A stretch of 64,000 bases of DNA from Polyangiaceae bacterium (GCA_016712345.1 JADJRH010000011.1:2976001-3040000), one strand, 5' to 3'. Positions 45,389 through 55,200 are shown, numbered from the stretch's first letter. The notes: generated from the sequence alone by a model not told the origin. A program made the numbers and translations.

Positions 45389-47209
45389 ATGAAGCAAAAA
45401 GTACCCGCGGCCGGGCAAGTCCGGCGAAGTCAGGTGCTCACGTCGTTTGGGCCGGGCTCAATGATCGATTTGCCTGAACGGTCGGTGATGGTGTGCGGGC
45501 TTGACCAGTGGTTGGGTAACCGTGAACGGGTATACGAAGAGCGGCTTGAGTTGTGGCTGCGTGAAACGCTGGCGCGGCCCGACTTGGTATTTTACGGTCC
45601 ACCCATCGATTCTGGCGATGAGACGGGCCCGCGCTCGGGCATTGAGGTGGTCCTTTTTCCCCTTTGGTTTTTGGGTCAGATCGACAAAACGTACACCGCC
45701 CCGGACGGTAGAATCTACCGTACCCGGCCGCTGATTCCGGCGGTTCGACGGACGAAAGGTAGCTACCTGGATGATGACCGCAAGGTGAGGCCGGTGGTAC
45801 CGGTGCGTTTTGTTCAAGCCTGTGAACGGGGGCATATCAGCGACATTGACTGGTATAGCTTTGTGCGGGGAAGGTCAGACGATAACCAGGGGGATCTGTG
45901 GCTGGATGAGGGCGGCGCGGGCAACGACTTTTCAGAGATCTATGTGCGGGATGAAAAGAAAGACAACTTTCGCCGCGCCCTTTCCGAAGCGACTTTCCGC
46001 GACAAACCCACGCTTGGGTATTGCAAGGGAGCAAGTCCGTGGTTGGGGCCGCGCGTGCGGGAGGACTGCGATCGGCACAATCGCCTGCTGACCCGGTCGG
46101 CTTCGAATGCGTATTTTTCGCATACGGTCAGTGCCATTTCGCTCCCCGACAGCGATAAAGCGCTGCGCGACGCGGTGGACAGGGTATGGGAAGATTACTT
46201 AAAATATTGCGAAAACGAGGGAGATCTTCGCAAAGAGCGGCGCAAAGAAAAGGTGGCTGCGGCGCTGCACGAGTTTGGCGATGCCAAGGTATGGGCGGAA
46301 GTGAGCCGGCGCCTCGCGGGGGTAGATGCGGTTCCGAAGGGCATCCGCCGGGTGGAGATTGAAACGTTGCTTGCTCAACCCAACGCGGCGCCGGAAGACA
46401 ATCCCAACGGGGATTTTTACGCGCGGGCGCATCCGTTGGGCCCGCTTCCCGCGGGTGCGGTTGGGAAGGTGGACAAGTTGGTGCTGGTCGACCGGTTGCG
46501 CGAGGTGAAGGTGCAAATGGGGTTTAGCCGGTTTGAAGCGTTTAACCCACCGGTCCCAGATGAGGTAGACTTGACGGTAGATCGGGCGCCGCTTGCGGAG
46601 CAGGCAACGTGGCTTCCGGCGGTTGAAAATAGGGGTGAAGGGGTGTTTTATTCGTTTTCAAAGGCCGCAATGCTCAAATGGGAATCTGCCCAAAGGAACA
46701 GACCGCGGGCCTCCCAATTGAATGCGGGGTTTGACTTGTGGAAACGTGATCACCCAAGCTCAAAGGCTTATTTTCCAGGGCTTCCGTACATTCTTTTGCA
46801 TTCGCTCTCTCACTTGATGATTACGGCGCTTTCGCTGGACTGCGGTTATTCGGCCAGTGCCATCCGCGAGAGGATTTACGCCGACGAGGCGGGTTATGGG
46901 ATTTTGCTTTATACCAACACGCCGGGGGCCGAGGGGAGCCTGGGCGGGTTGGTAGAAGTGGGTAGAAACGTGGGGCGGTTGTTGGAACGGGCGATGGATC
47001 TCGGGCGGTTGTGCTCCAACGATCCGGTGTGCGCCCAACATGATCCGGCCGATAAAAACGAACGTCGGTACCTTCATGGTGCGGCCTGCCACGGCTGTTT
47101 GCTGATTGCGGAAACGAGCTGTGAGCGGCGCAACGATATGCTTGACCGCGCTTTGATTGTTCCCACGGTGGCCACGCCCGATGCGGCGTTTTTCACCGAG
47201 ATTGGGTAG
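45389..47209 (+). CDS. drmB: DISARM DUF1998 protein DrmB
   Basis: A 606-residue DUF1998 protein. It opens with VRRSQVLTSFGPGSMIDLPERSVMV, a conserved N-terminal pattern of DrmB. The C-terminus has the DUF1998 core: LLHSLSHLMITAL, YGILLYTNTPGAEGSLGGL, and a Cys cluster CSNDPVCAQH ... HGAACHGCLLIAETSCERRN likely to bind zinc. It works as partner of DrmA. ATG 45389 follows the drmA stop by two bases and is preceded by GGAGAGGA. The drmC ATG follows after 11 bases. Confidence 0.9.
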   Translation: MKQKVPAAGQVRRSQVLTSFGPGSMIDLPERSVMVCGLDQWLGNRERVYEERLELWLRETLARPDLVFYGPPIDSGDETGPRSGIEVVLFPLWFLGQIDKTYTAPDGRIYRTRPLIPAVRRTKGSYLDDDRKVRPVVPVRFVQACERGHISDIDWYSFVRGRSDDNQGDLWLDEGGAGNDFSEIYVRDEKKDNFRRALSEATFRDKPTLGYCKGASPWLGPRVREDCDRHNRLLTRSASNAYFSHTVSAISLPDSDKALRDAVDRVWEDYLKYCENEGDLRKERRKEKVAAALHEFGDAKVWAEVSRRLAGVDAVPKGIRRVEIETLLAQPNAAPEDNPNGDFYARAHPLGPLPAGAVGKVDKLVLVDRLREVKVQMGFSRFEAFNPPVPDEVDLTVDRAPLAEQATWLPAVENRGEGVFYSFSKAAMLKWESAQRNRPRASQLNAGFDLWKRDHPSSKAYFPGLPYILLHSLSHLMITALSLDCGYSASAIRERIYADEAGYGILLYTNTPGAEGSLGGLVEVGRNVGRLLERAMDLGRLCSNDPVCAQHDPADKNERRYLHGAACHGCLLIAETSCERRNDMLDRALIVPTVATPDAAFFTEIG

Positions 47210-47220
47210 ACGAACCTACC

Positions 47221-48018
47221 ATGAGCCACCCCTTTCGTTCGCTCGGGCGGTCGTCGTTGGTGAGCCTTGCTGAAGCGCTTGCCGCGGGACGGCTCAACCC
47301 GCCCGTATCAAAAAGCGCGCTTGGCACGCTGGTGCCGGATGTGCACCTCGAATGTGTACACAATGCCTTGACGGAATGGTTTGCCGACGGCGCCTCCCCT
47401 ACCCATGTGGCGCGCACGCTGGGTGTACTCATTGAAGAGCGCGCCGCCGCTCAACGAATGGAAGATCGCGTTCAACTGGTATGGTCGCCGCCTGAATTGG
47501 ATGAGGTGCACGCGCGGGATACGTCGGTTGTGGTGCAAGAACTGTTCGCACGGGCGCGCGCCACGGTGCTCATTTCAACCTACGCGCTCGATAAAAAAGA
47601 AAAGGCCCTGGCGCTTTTCGGCGCGCTTGCTTCTCGGATGGATGCCGAACCAAACCTGATGGTGCGGGTGTTTGTCAACATTCACCGCACGCCGGGCGAC
47701 ACTACCGATTCTGACAGGATGGTGCGCGAATTTGCGGCCCATATTCGCAAAAACGTGTGGCCCGGCGAGCGTCTACCCGACTTGTACTACGACCCGCGCT
47801 CGCTCGAAACCGAGGGCAACCAACGCGCGGTGCTGCACGCCAAAGCGGTGGTGGTTGACGGGCGTTATACCCTTCTTACCTCGGCCAACTTCACCGAGGC
47901 GGCGCAGGAGCGCAACATTGAGGCGGGCGTGTTGATTGACGACGTGCGGCTGGCGGGGCGGGTCACCCAGCAGTTTGACAGGCTGGCGGCGATGAAGCTG
48001 GTGCGCCCGCTTCTCTAG
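47221..48018 (+). CDS. drmC: DISARM phospholipase-D-fold protein DrmC
   Basis: A 265-residue PLD-superfamily protein with one clear HxK motif, LHAKAVVVDGRYTLLTSANFTEAAQ (~204-228), followed by NIEAGVLI. The N-terminal half contains the second, degenerate lobe (VLISTYALDKKEKAL). DrmC is part of the DISARM core; in characterised systems it is dispensable for some phages. It is the last gene of the drmABC unit and is followed by a terminator-like hairpin. Confidence 0.88.
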   Translation: MSHPFRSLGRSSLVSLAEALAAGRLNPPVSKSALGTLVPDVHLECVHNALTEWFADGASPTHVARTLGVLIEERAAAQRMEDRVQLVWSPPELDEVHARDTSVVVQELFARARATVLISTYALDKKEKALALFGALASRMDAEPNLMVRVFVNIHRTPGDTTDSDRMVREFAAHIRKNVWPGERLPDLYYDPRSLETEGNQRAVLHAKAVVVDGRYTLLTSANFTEAAQERNIEAGVLIDDVRLAGRVTQQFDRLAAMKLVRPLL

Positions 48019-48028
48019 TGCCGCGTGT

Positions 48029-48050
48029 CAAAAGTCCTGCCGGACTTTTG
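48029..48050 (+). terminator. Terminator hairpin after drmC
   Basis: A perfect 9-bp stem CAAAAGTCC/GGACTTTTG with a TGCC loop, 11 bases after the drmC stop. A second hairpin GCGCCGC/GCGGCGC follows at once (48051-48068). Confidence 0.6.
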
Positions 48051-48137
48051 GCGCCGCTGACGCGGCGCGCTTCGCACACGCCGGCACTACCTTTTGTCTC
48101 GTGGGGCTCCGCCCCACACCCCCCGCGCTTGCGCGCG

Positions 48138-48193
48138 GCTAGTTCCGCACGACGGGGTCAATCAGGGCCAAACTTCTGACGAGCGGAACTAGC
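48138..48193. repeat. 11-bp inverted repeat GCTAGTTCCGC/GCGGAACTAGC
   Basis: Arms at 48138-48148 and 48183-48193 separated by 34 bases, within the 270-bp spacer 48019-48287. Preceded by another hairpin GTGGGGC/GCCCCAC at 48100-48117. Otherwise no gene in this spacer. Confidence 0.7.
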
Positions 48194-48287
48194 TGTCAGC
48201 GGACATGAGAATGCGGGCAAATTCGGTGAACACCGCGTGACGTGATTGGCGGGGTGAACTGGGCTTTTTTGGTGCGTGGGCGCAGGG

Positions 48288-49181
48288 TTAACCCACGCCT
48301 GAAAGCACCGGAGCGAAGCGCTCTTGCAGATGCTCCACGAACGTTTTTACTTTGGGTGAGAGCAGGCGGGTGCTTGGGTAGATCGCTTGAAAGGGAGTGT
48401 CAGGTGACCGCCATCCGGGAAGGACCACCTGAAGGCGCTTTTCTTGGACGCTGTTGTGGCAGCGCAGCGCCGGTAGAAGGGCTATACCAATGCCCGCAAC
48501 GGCCGCTTCATGCAGAATGCGGAAGTCGTTGGCCACCAAACGTCGGCGAGCTTGAACGGTCACTTCATCCTCTTTTTTGAGGAGTGTCCACCTGCCCCTG
48601 TCTGCACCGGCTCCAAACACAACCGCGGGAAAACGCTCCAACTCCTGCGGGCGTTTTGGAATACCGTGCGTTTTGAGGAAGGCGGGGCTGGCAACCACAA
48701 CGCTGTGGCTGGACCCGAGGTGGCGAACGATAAGCGACGAATCGGTGAGGCGGCCGGCGCGCACGGCCAGGTCAAACCCTTCATCCACGATGTCCACAAG
48801 GCGATCTGTACATACCATTTCAACGTGAACTTCAGGGTAACGGGCCATATACTCGGCAACGATGGGCGCCAACAGGTCAAACGCGAGCGGGGTTGTGACC
48901 CGAAGCAAACCGCGCGGCGCGCCCTGAAGGTTGGAAACGGCAAGGCCGGCCTCTTCAACGTCGCTCATGATGCGCGACGCGTATTGATAATACGCGCGGC
49001 CCGCATCTGTCAGACTGAGCTTGCGGGTTGTGCGCTGGAGCAAGAGTGTACCGAGGCGATCTTCCAATTCTGACACTTTTCGACTAACGGTGGACTTGGG
49101 TAGACCGATGGCGCGCCCTGCTTCGGTGAAACTTTGCGTCTGGACCACTTTGGCGAAAATGGCGATCTCGTTCAGATCCAT
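48288..49181 (-). CDS. LysR-family transcriptional regulator
   Basis: 297 residues. The winged HTH is at the N-terminus (AIFAKVVQTQSFTEAGRAIGLPKSTVSRKVSELEDRLGTLLLQRTTRKLSLT), followed by the periplasmic-binding-protein-like effector domain (TTPLAFDLLAPIVAEYMARYPEVHVEM). It is divergent from the pirin gene, a common LysR/pirin pairing, and it probably controls that gene. The 245-bp divergent region contains a 144-bp inverted-repeat element. Confidence 0.9.
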   Translation of the reverse strand: MDLNEIAIFAKVVQTQSFTEAGRAIGLPKSTVSRKVSELEDRLGTLLLQRTTRKLSLTDAGRAYYQYASRIMSDVEEAGLAVSNLQGAPRGLLRVTTPLAFDLLAPIVAEYMARYPEVHVEMVCTDRLVDIVDEGFDLAVRAGRLTDSSLIVRHLGSSHSVVVASPAFLKTHGIPKRPQELERFPAVVFGAGADRGRWTLLKKEDEVTVQARRRLVANDFRILHEAAVAGIGIALLPALRCHNSVQEKRLQVVLPGWRSPDTPFQAIYPSTRLLSPKVKTFVEHLQERFAPVLSGVG

Positions 49182-49255
49182 GATTGTTCCATACGTAGGA
49201 CAATTCGTCTCGATTTGATAGACTAATCATTCCGGCGAAACGATGTATTGTAGGG

Positions 49256-49399
49256 AGGTGGCTGGTGTTTTTCGTAACGAGCAGCCCCGATCACGCGTCC
49301 GAGCGAGACCCGGAGCGGAACATACGCTGGGTATTTGAGCACCGGAAGCGCAGCGAGGACGCGTCAGCGGGGCGCGCAGTAGAAAAACACCAGCCACCT
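49256..49399. mobile_element. 144-bp MITE-like element with 18-bp terminal inverted repeats
   Basis: Arms AGGTGGCTGGTGTTTTTC (49256-49273) and its exact complement (49382-49399). The inner sequence continues as an imperfect inverted repeat (CCCCG...ACGCGTCC on both sides), so the whole element can fold into one long hairpin. No target-site duplication is obvious. It lies in the leader of the pirin gene, ending 27 bases before its ATG. Confidence 0.6.
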
Positions 49400-49426
49400 A
49401 ACGGCGTCACGAATAGGAAAAGTCTC

Positions 49427-50344
49427 ATGCTGAATATCGATACAACGCGTGGACCAGTCACAGAAACTCGCCAAATCATTTACCGAACGAAGGGTCATCG
49501 GCACGGTCCAATCACGCGCCTCATGAGCCCTGGGGACTTGGGGGAGCTTCTCAAGCCGTTCGTGTTCCTCGATCTGTTTGAGTCGTCTGTTGAAACGCGC
49601 GCTCCTTTTGCGATTCACCCTCACTCGGGGTTGGCAACGTTTACCACCTTGTTGAGCGGCTCGACCCTGTACGCCGACTCCACTGGGAAGGCCGGTCTGC
49701 TCGCCGCGGGTGACGTGGAGTGGATGCGCGCCGGCGGGGGCGTTTGGCATGGTGGAGTGGGTCTACCCAATGGTCCAATTCGGGGCTTTCAACTGTGGGT
49801 AGCTTTGCCGCCGGAACTTGAACTTGCGCCCGCCTTGAGCCAATACGTGAAGGGAGAAGACGTTCCCGACGACGGTAGCGTTCGTGTTCTACTGGGTAGT
49901 TATCAAGGGCGGCAAAGTCCGGTAGAAGCGCCGTCGGACATGACTTATTTGCATGTGCGGCTCGCCGACGGGCAACGTTGGTTGTATCAACCTGAACGTG
50001 GACATACGGTGGCCTGGACAGCCGTTTGTCGCGGTGGCGTGATGATTGGTGAAACGCGAATTGGGCGCGAAATTGCGGTGTTTGAAGAGGGAGACGCCGC
50101 CATTGAGTTCACCGCGCACGGCGACGCCGAGTTCGTTGTAGGTTCGGCGGCAAAACATCCCTACCCGCTGGTGACAGGAATGTACTCGGTCCATACCGGT
50201 CCTGACGCGCTGTTTCGCGGCGAGGCGGGTATTAAGCGCGTCGCAAAAACAATGGAGCTGACGCCCGGTGGTATGGTCACGCCGGAGTTGGTTAGGCGAA
50301 TGGGTGGGCAGACCGAGCCGCGCCAACTTCCCGCTGGTACCTGA
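49427..50344 (+). CDS. Pirin-family protein
   Basis: A 305-residue bicupin. The N-terminal cupin has PFVFLDLFESS, the metal-binding FAIHPHSGLATFTTLLSG and a WMRAGGGVWHGGVGLP segment typical of pirins; the C-terminal cupin ends in VMPGGMVTPE-like residues. Pirins are iron-binding proteins, some with quercetinase activity; the substrate here is unknown. ATG 49427 is chosen because the conserved fold starts there; the open frame upstream runs through the hairpin element. It is divergent from the LysR gene. Confidence 0.85.
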   Translation: MLNIDTTRGPVTETRQIIYRTKGHRHGPITRLMSPGDLGELLKPFVFLDLFESSVETRAPFAIHPHSGLATFTTLLSGSTLYADSTGKAGLLAAGDVEWMRAGGGVWHGGVGLPNGPIRGFQLWVALPPELELAPALSQYVKGEDVPDDGSVRVLLGSYQGRQSPVEAPSDMTYLHVRLADGQRWLYQPERGHTVAWTAVCRGGVMIGETRIGREIAVFEEGDAAIEFTAHGDAEFVVGSAAKHPYPLVTGMYSVHTGPDALFRGEAGIKRVAKTMELTPGGMVTPELVRRMGGQTEPRQLPAGT

Positions 50345-50392
50345 CGGCTCCCTTCCCTCATTTATGACGGGTAGAAACTCGCGAACAAAAGC

Positions 50393-50426
50393 AAAACGCC
50401 TGCTCTGGGGATGGAACAGGCGTTTT
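50393..50426. terminator. Bidirectional terminator between pirin and tRNA-Glu
   Basis: A 10-bp stem AAAACGCCTG/CAGGCGTTTT with T-rich sequence on both sides. It can end pirin transcription from the left and tRNA-Glu transcription from the right. Confidence 0.75.
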
Positions 50427-50440
50427 GGGTTTGGGTGCGT

Positions 50441-50518
50441 TGGCGTCCCCAGCGGGATTCGAACCCGCGTAACGGCCTTGAAAGGGCCGGGTCCTGGGCC
50501 GGACTAGACGATGGGGAC
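50441..50518 (-). tRNA. tRNA-Glu (anticodon TTC)
   Basis: The minus strand reads GTCCCCATCGTCTAG at the 5' end, an anticodon loop CTTTCAA (TTC), the T-arm GGTTCGAATCC and an encoded 3' CCA (50441-50443). The acceptor stem GTCCCC/GGGGAC pairs perfectly. A terminator-like hairpin follows 15 bases downstream. Confidence 0.95.
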
Positions 50519-50631
50519 TTGAAAAAGGGAGCGCGTTAATACACACCCCCGCGCCGCTGCGCAAGCCCCCTTGATCACTTTTTTTCGATCGAGCGCCAAA
50601 CCGCTTCGCAAACCGCCTTATCCTCGCCGCG

Positions 50632-51300
50632 ATGTCGTCCCCTGCCCCGCTTGCCAACGCGCCCCCGCCCAGTGTCCGCGCCGCAACACGCGACGATTTG
50701 CCTGAAATGGCGCGCCTCGCAGCTCAGCTTGTGCGCTTGCATCACGAGTTCGACCCGCTGCGTTTCTTCGTTCAAGAGCCCATCGAGCCTGGGTACACAT
50801 GGTGGTTCGGGCGTGAATTGCAAAACCCGAGCGCGGTGCTTCTCGTTGCGGAACAGCCTTCCTCTCAAGGCCCGCGCATCGTTGGGTACGCATACGGTTG
50901 TCTCGAAGAACGCGATTGGAACGCGCTGCTCGATGCGTGCGCTTACCTCCACGACATTCTTGTGACGCCCGAAGCGCGACAAACGGGCGTGGCGGCGCAG
51001 CTTCTCGAAACGATCGCTGAGCGTTTCAAAGAAAAAGGCGCGCCCCGCATGGTGCTTCAAACCGCGACCAACAACATTGCGGCGCAGCGCCTTTTCAAGA
51101 AACACGGCTTTCGCGAAATCATGATCGAGATGACGCGCGAGCTTGGATTCGCCTTCGAAATAGGCGGCCACGACGTTGCCCACCACCGGGCTCGCTGCGC
51201 TCGCCCTGGCCTCCCAAGCGTCCGTGCTCGCTCGCAGGCTCGCTGCGCGCGGTCGCGGGAGGCCCTTCTCTTCGGGGCGGAGATGGTGCAATGCGCATAG
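50632..51300 (+). CDS. GNAT-family N-acetyltransferase
   Basis: The GNAT fold is visible to ~residue 175: VRAATRDDLPEMARLAAQLV (beta1-alpha1), AYLHDILVTPEARQTGVAAQLLETIAERFKEKG (acetyl-CoA-binding V/A-x-x-x-Q-x-G-V-A loop, ~103) and QTATNNIAAQRLFKKHGFRE. Substrate unknown. The last ~45 residues are Arg/Ala-rich and encoded by CTCGCTGCGCTCGCC-type repeats, so the C-terminus looks extended by repeat DNA. The next gene starts three bases after the stop. Confidence 0.85.
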   Translation: MSSPAPLANAPPPSVRAATRDDLPEMARLAAQLVRLHHEFDPLRFFVQEPIEPGYTWWFGRELQNPSAVLLVAEQPSSQGPRIVGYAYGCLEERDWNALLDACAYLHDILVTPEARQTGVAAQLLETIAERFKEKGAPRMVLQTATNNIAAQRLFKKHGFREIMIEMTRELGFAFEIGGHDVAHHRARCARPGLPSVRARSQARCARSREALLFGAEMVQCA

Positions 51301-51303
51301 TGC

Positions 51304-52188
51304 ATGCTCATCAACAAGATCGACTTCGGCAAAAAACACGAAGTGTTCGCCGAGCCCACTCCCCTCGGCTTGATCGGACTGGCACTCGGCTGCGCCGCGC
51401 TTACGCCGATTGCGTTCGGTTACGGTCTCACGCCGATGGGCCTCAAAACGGCTGCAATGTTTTGCCTTTTGTTCGGCGGTGGATGCCAGTTTCTCGCGGG
51501 CGTCATGAACTTCGCGAACAAGAATCTGTTCGGCGGCACGGTGCTCACAGCGTTTTCGTTCAACTGGGTACTCAACTGGTGGTCGCTCAGCCAGGTGGCT
51601 TCAGGGGCCATTCCCGATCACACCATTTTGCTCGCGACCGACGTGGTGAGCCTGGTTTTGTTTTTGGTGATCACGTACGGATTTGGCTTCTTTTCAAAGC
51701 TTCTTTTTTACTTCCTGCTCGACATTGACCTTCTGTACGCCGCCAAAATTGTCAAAGCGGTGACTCACACAAAGTCGATGGATCTACCCATTGCGCTGCT
51801 CACTGTGGGCCTGGGGCTTATCGCGCTTTGGATTGCGTTTGCGTCGCTCATCAATCCCACAAGCGGCCGAACTGTCTTTGCGATCCCAGGGCCGATGTTC
51901 GCGGTGAAAAAGAAGCAGGCCTTTGATTGGTCGCTCCGAAACGCGATGTTTGAAGTGCTTTTTAAGCATTGGACCGAAGTTGCTTTTAAGTCGATGACGT
52001 TTGAAGAGTTGAAAGAAGGCGTTCAGAAAAAAGTCGGCGAACGCAACATCCTTCCGGACCTCGCTTACTTGATGGAACTCGGCGCCGTTGTTGTGACAAC
52101 CGAGGGAGAACGTGTTGTCAACGTTCGGCTGAGCGCGCAGGGGATCGATCTCTACGAGCAGATCGCGCTGCGAAAATACGAGTTCTAG
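51304..52188 (+). CDS. GPR1/FUN34/YaaH-like membrane protein with C-terminal domain
   Basis: Six hydrophobic segments within residues ~20-185 match the acetate-transporter-type GPR1/FUN34/YaaH family (PTPLGLIGLALGCAAL, FANKNLFGGTVLTAFSFNW). Unlike SatP-type transporters, ~110 residues follow that look soluble (FEVLFKHWTEVAFKSMTFEELKEGVQKKVGER), possibly a winged-helix-like domain. Acetate/succinate uptake is the family role; a sensing role for the tail is a guess. It starts three bases after the GNAT stop, probably the same operon. Confidence 0.7.
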   Translation: MLINKIDFGKKHEVFAEPTPLGLIGLALGCAALTPIAFGYGLTPMGLKTAAMFCLLFGGGCQFLAGVMNFANKNLFGGTVLTAFSFNWVLNWWSLSQVASGAIPDHTILLATDVVSLVLFLVITYGFGFFSKLLFYFLLDIDLLYAAKIVKAVTHTKSMDLPIALLTVGLGLIALWIAFASLINPTSGRTVFAIPGPMFAVKKKQAFDWSLRNAMFEVLFKHWTEVAFKSMTFEELKEGVQKKVGERNILPDLAYLMELGAVVVTTEGERVVNVRLSAQGIDLYEQIALRKYEF

Positions 52189-52294
52189 GCTGCACAATTT
52201 CATGAGCCGATCGCGCGGACGCCTTGCGAATCCCGCCTGCGAACCCGCATCGGGTTGTCGCGTTTTCCTTCAAAACGAATAATCTCAGCCTCGC

Positions 52295-55200
52295 ATGACG
52301 GACGACTTCCCGATCGAGTCGCGGTTTGTCCTCGACGCCAAGATCGGGCGCGGTGGTTCGGGAGATGTACACCGCGCGACCGATCGGGAAACCGGTCGAA
52401 TCGTGGCAGTTAAGAGGCTGCTCGCCATCCACGACGATCCGAGTTTGCTCGATCGATTTCGTCGCGAAGCGCGGCTTTTGGCGCAGATCAACGATGAGCG
52501 GATCGTTCAATACGTGGCGCACGGAGTTGATGCTCAGGGTCGCGCGTGCTTGGTGGTGGAGTGGCTCGACGGCGAAGATCTGTCGCGTCGGCAACGCAAG
52601 CATCGGCCCAACATCGCTGAATCGTTGCACATCGCCGAACAGGTGGCGCTTGGCCTTCACGCGCTTCACCAAGCGGGGATTGTTCATCGGGACATTAAGC
52701 CCGCAAACATCTTTCTGCTGCCGCGTGAGGGCGGATCATTCCGAGTAAAACTGATCGATCTCGGGATCGCGCGCGCCGCGGGAGAAGCCACGCTCACAAC
52801 CGTCGGGAGCATGCTCGGAACGCCGTATTACATGTCGCCCGAACAGGCTCGCGGCGAGGACAGAGTGTCGGCGCGCGCGGATCAATTTTCGCTTGGATCC
52901 GTGCTTTTTGAACTGCTCGCAGGCAAGCGCGCGTTTGCGGGCGACGATGTGTTCGCGGTGCTCGCAAAGATCGTTTTGGCCGATCCGCCGCGCATTCTCG
53001 ACGTGGTGCCGGGCACGCCGTCGGTTGTTGAAGCGCTGCTTCGCCGCGCGATGGCGAAAGATCCCGATGATCGCTTCGCTTCCGCGCTCGAAATGGCGCA
53101 GGCGATCGCGCAGATCGACCCGTGGGACATCAGCGACGCCGCGCCGACGAGTGTACCTTTCGGGGACGACCCGACAACGCGCATCGCGGCAATGGCATCG
53201 GCGGCGGAGCGGCGCGTGGTGACAGCGATCTTCGCAGGATTCGCCCATTCGACAACCGAAGCGGACATTCGTGAATTGGGTGTTCTCGCGGCCGAACACG
53301 GCGGCGTTGTACACCCCACCCTGGGACGCCGACGCATCGTGGTGTTCGGCGGCGCGCGTTCTACCGGCGATGAAGTGATGCGCGCCGCTCGCGCCGCGCT
53401 GTCGTTTGTGGAGCACGTTCCAGGTGTACGCATTGCGATCGCGACAGGAAAAGCGATCACAAATGTGGCTGGTTTGTCGGGTGATCTCATTGAGCGCGGC
53501 GCCGCCGAAATCGAACGCGACGCGGCGCGAGCGGGCGCGCCGCCCATTCGAATCGATGAGCCGACGGCGGAAATGCTGGCGGATCACTTCATTGTTGAAG
53601 GTACACCCGGCTCTCAAATCCTCGTAGGCGCGCGCCCATCGGCAGCGCCGCCGCGCACACTGCTCGGAAGGCTCACTCCGTACGTGGGTCGTGATCGAGA
53701 GCTGGCTTTGCTCGAAGCGACATTTGACGAATGTGTGAACGAGCCGGTTGCGCGCGCCGTGCTTGTCACTGCCGCCGCCGGCCTCGGGAAATCCAGGCTG
53801 CGCCACGAGTTTCTCAACCGCATCTCCAAACGCGGCGACGCTCCGGCGGTGATTCACGGACGCGGTGCGCCCCTTTCCGAAGCTTCGGCGTTTGGGTTGC
53901 TGGGCCCCGCACTGCGCCGTTTCGCGGGCATTTTGGACGGAGAACCCGCGCACGAGCAGCGCCGAAAACTCGCTTCGCGGCTTGGTTCCCACGCTGCGGA
54001 TGATGTGCTTGAGCGCCTGGCAGATCTCGCTCAAGTGCCTGGAATCGACACCACGCGCCACCGCGCGGAGCGCGCGAGGGTCGATGCGATGGTAAGCGGC
54101 GATCGCATGCGTTCCGCCTGGCTCGAATGGCTCGAAGCGCAGACCGACGCGGGGCCGCTGGTGCTGATTCTCGAAGACCTTCAATGGGGCGACCCGGTAA
54201 GCGTTTCGTTCGTCGACGCGGCCCTGCGAGCGCTTGAACAGCGGCCGCTGTTCGTGATCGCGCTCGCGCGACCGGAGATACACGAGCGTTTTCCGGCGCT
54301 GTGGTCGGCGCGAAGCCTTCAAGAAGTGCGACTCGGCCCACTCACGCCCAAAGCGTCGGAACGGCTTGTGCGCGCGGTTCTCGGCGCAGATGCGTCGTCC
54401 GTTGTTGTGGAACGCGTGGTGAGCCGAGCGGAGGGCAACGCGTTTTACGTCGAAGAACTCATTCGCGCCGTGGCCACCGGCTCGGGCGATGCGCTGCCGG
54501 ACACTGTGCTGGGGATGGTGCAAGCGCGGCTCGATTCACTCGGCCCCGGCGCCAAAAAGGTTCTTCGCGCGGCGAGCTTGTTCGGCCACGTTTTTTGGCG
54601 CAGCGCCGTTGCAAAACTCGCGGGTGAACACCCCGGTGCGCTTGAAAGACTGGCTACGTCGGAGTTGATCACGCGCCGCGCACAGGCCGCATTCCCAAAC
54701 GAAGAAGAGTTCGTCTTCCGCAACGCGCTCGTCCGCGAAGCTGCGTACTCCATGATTCCCGACGCGGATCGCCGCGCAGGTCATCGCCAAGTGGCAACGT
54801 GGCTTGAACAGGCCGGCGCAACCGATCCGATGTTGCTCGCGACGCACTACGAACTCGGCGGCGATCCCGAGCGGGCCGCGGGCTATTACTTGCGCGCCGC
54901 GATCGCTGCCCTCGCCGGCAACGACTTCAAGAATGCTGTGGCGCACGCGGCGCACTCCAACGCGCTGGGAAACGCCGCTTCGGGCGGTACCGACGCCACG
55001 CCACGCCGCGGCCGGGCTCGGCTCATCGAGGCTGAAGCGCGCCGATGGCAAGGTGACCTTCAAACAGCGGAAAGCGCCTCCAGCGAGGCGATCGCGCTGC
55101 TGCCCCGCGGGAGTCCGGCCTGGTTTCACGCGCAGCGAGAGAACATCGCAGCCAACGGCCGTCTCGGGCTTTTTGAGCGAGCCCTGGATCGAGCGCGCGA

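Noticed and set aside
50441..50518. tRNA-Glu as attachment site of an island
   Set aside because: No integrase and no second copy of the tRNA 3' end were noticed in the window.
52736..54523. 595-codon open frame on the minus strand
   Set aside because: Antisense shadow of the kinase gene 52295-56167; Arg/His-rich, no motifs, no ribosome site.
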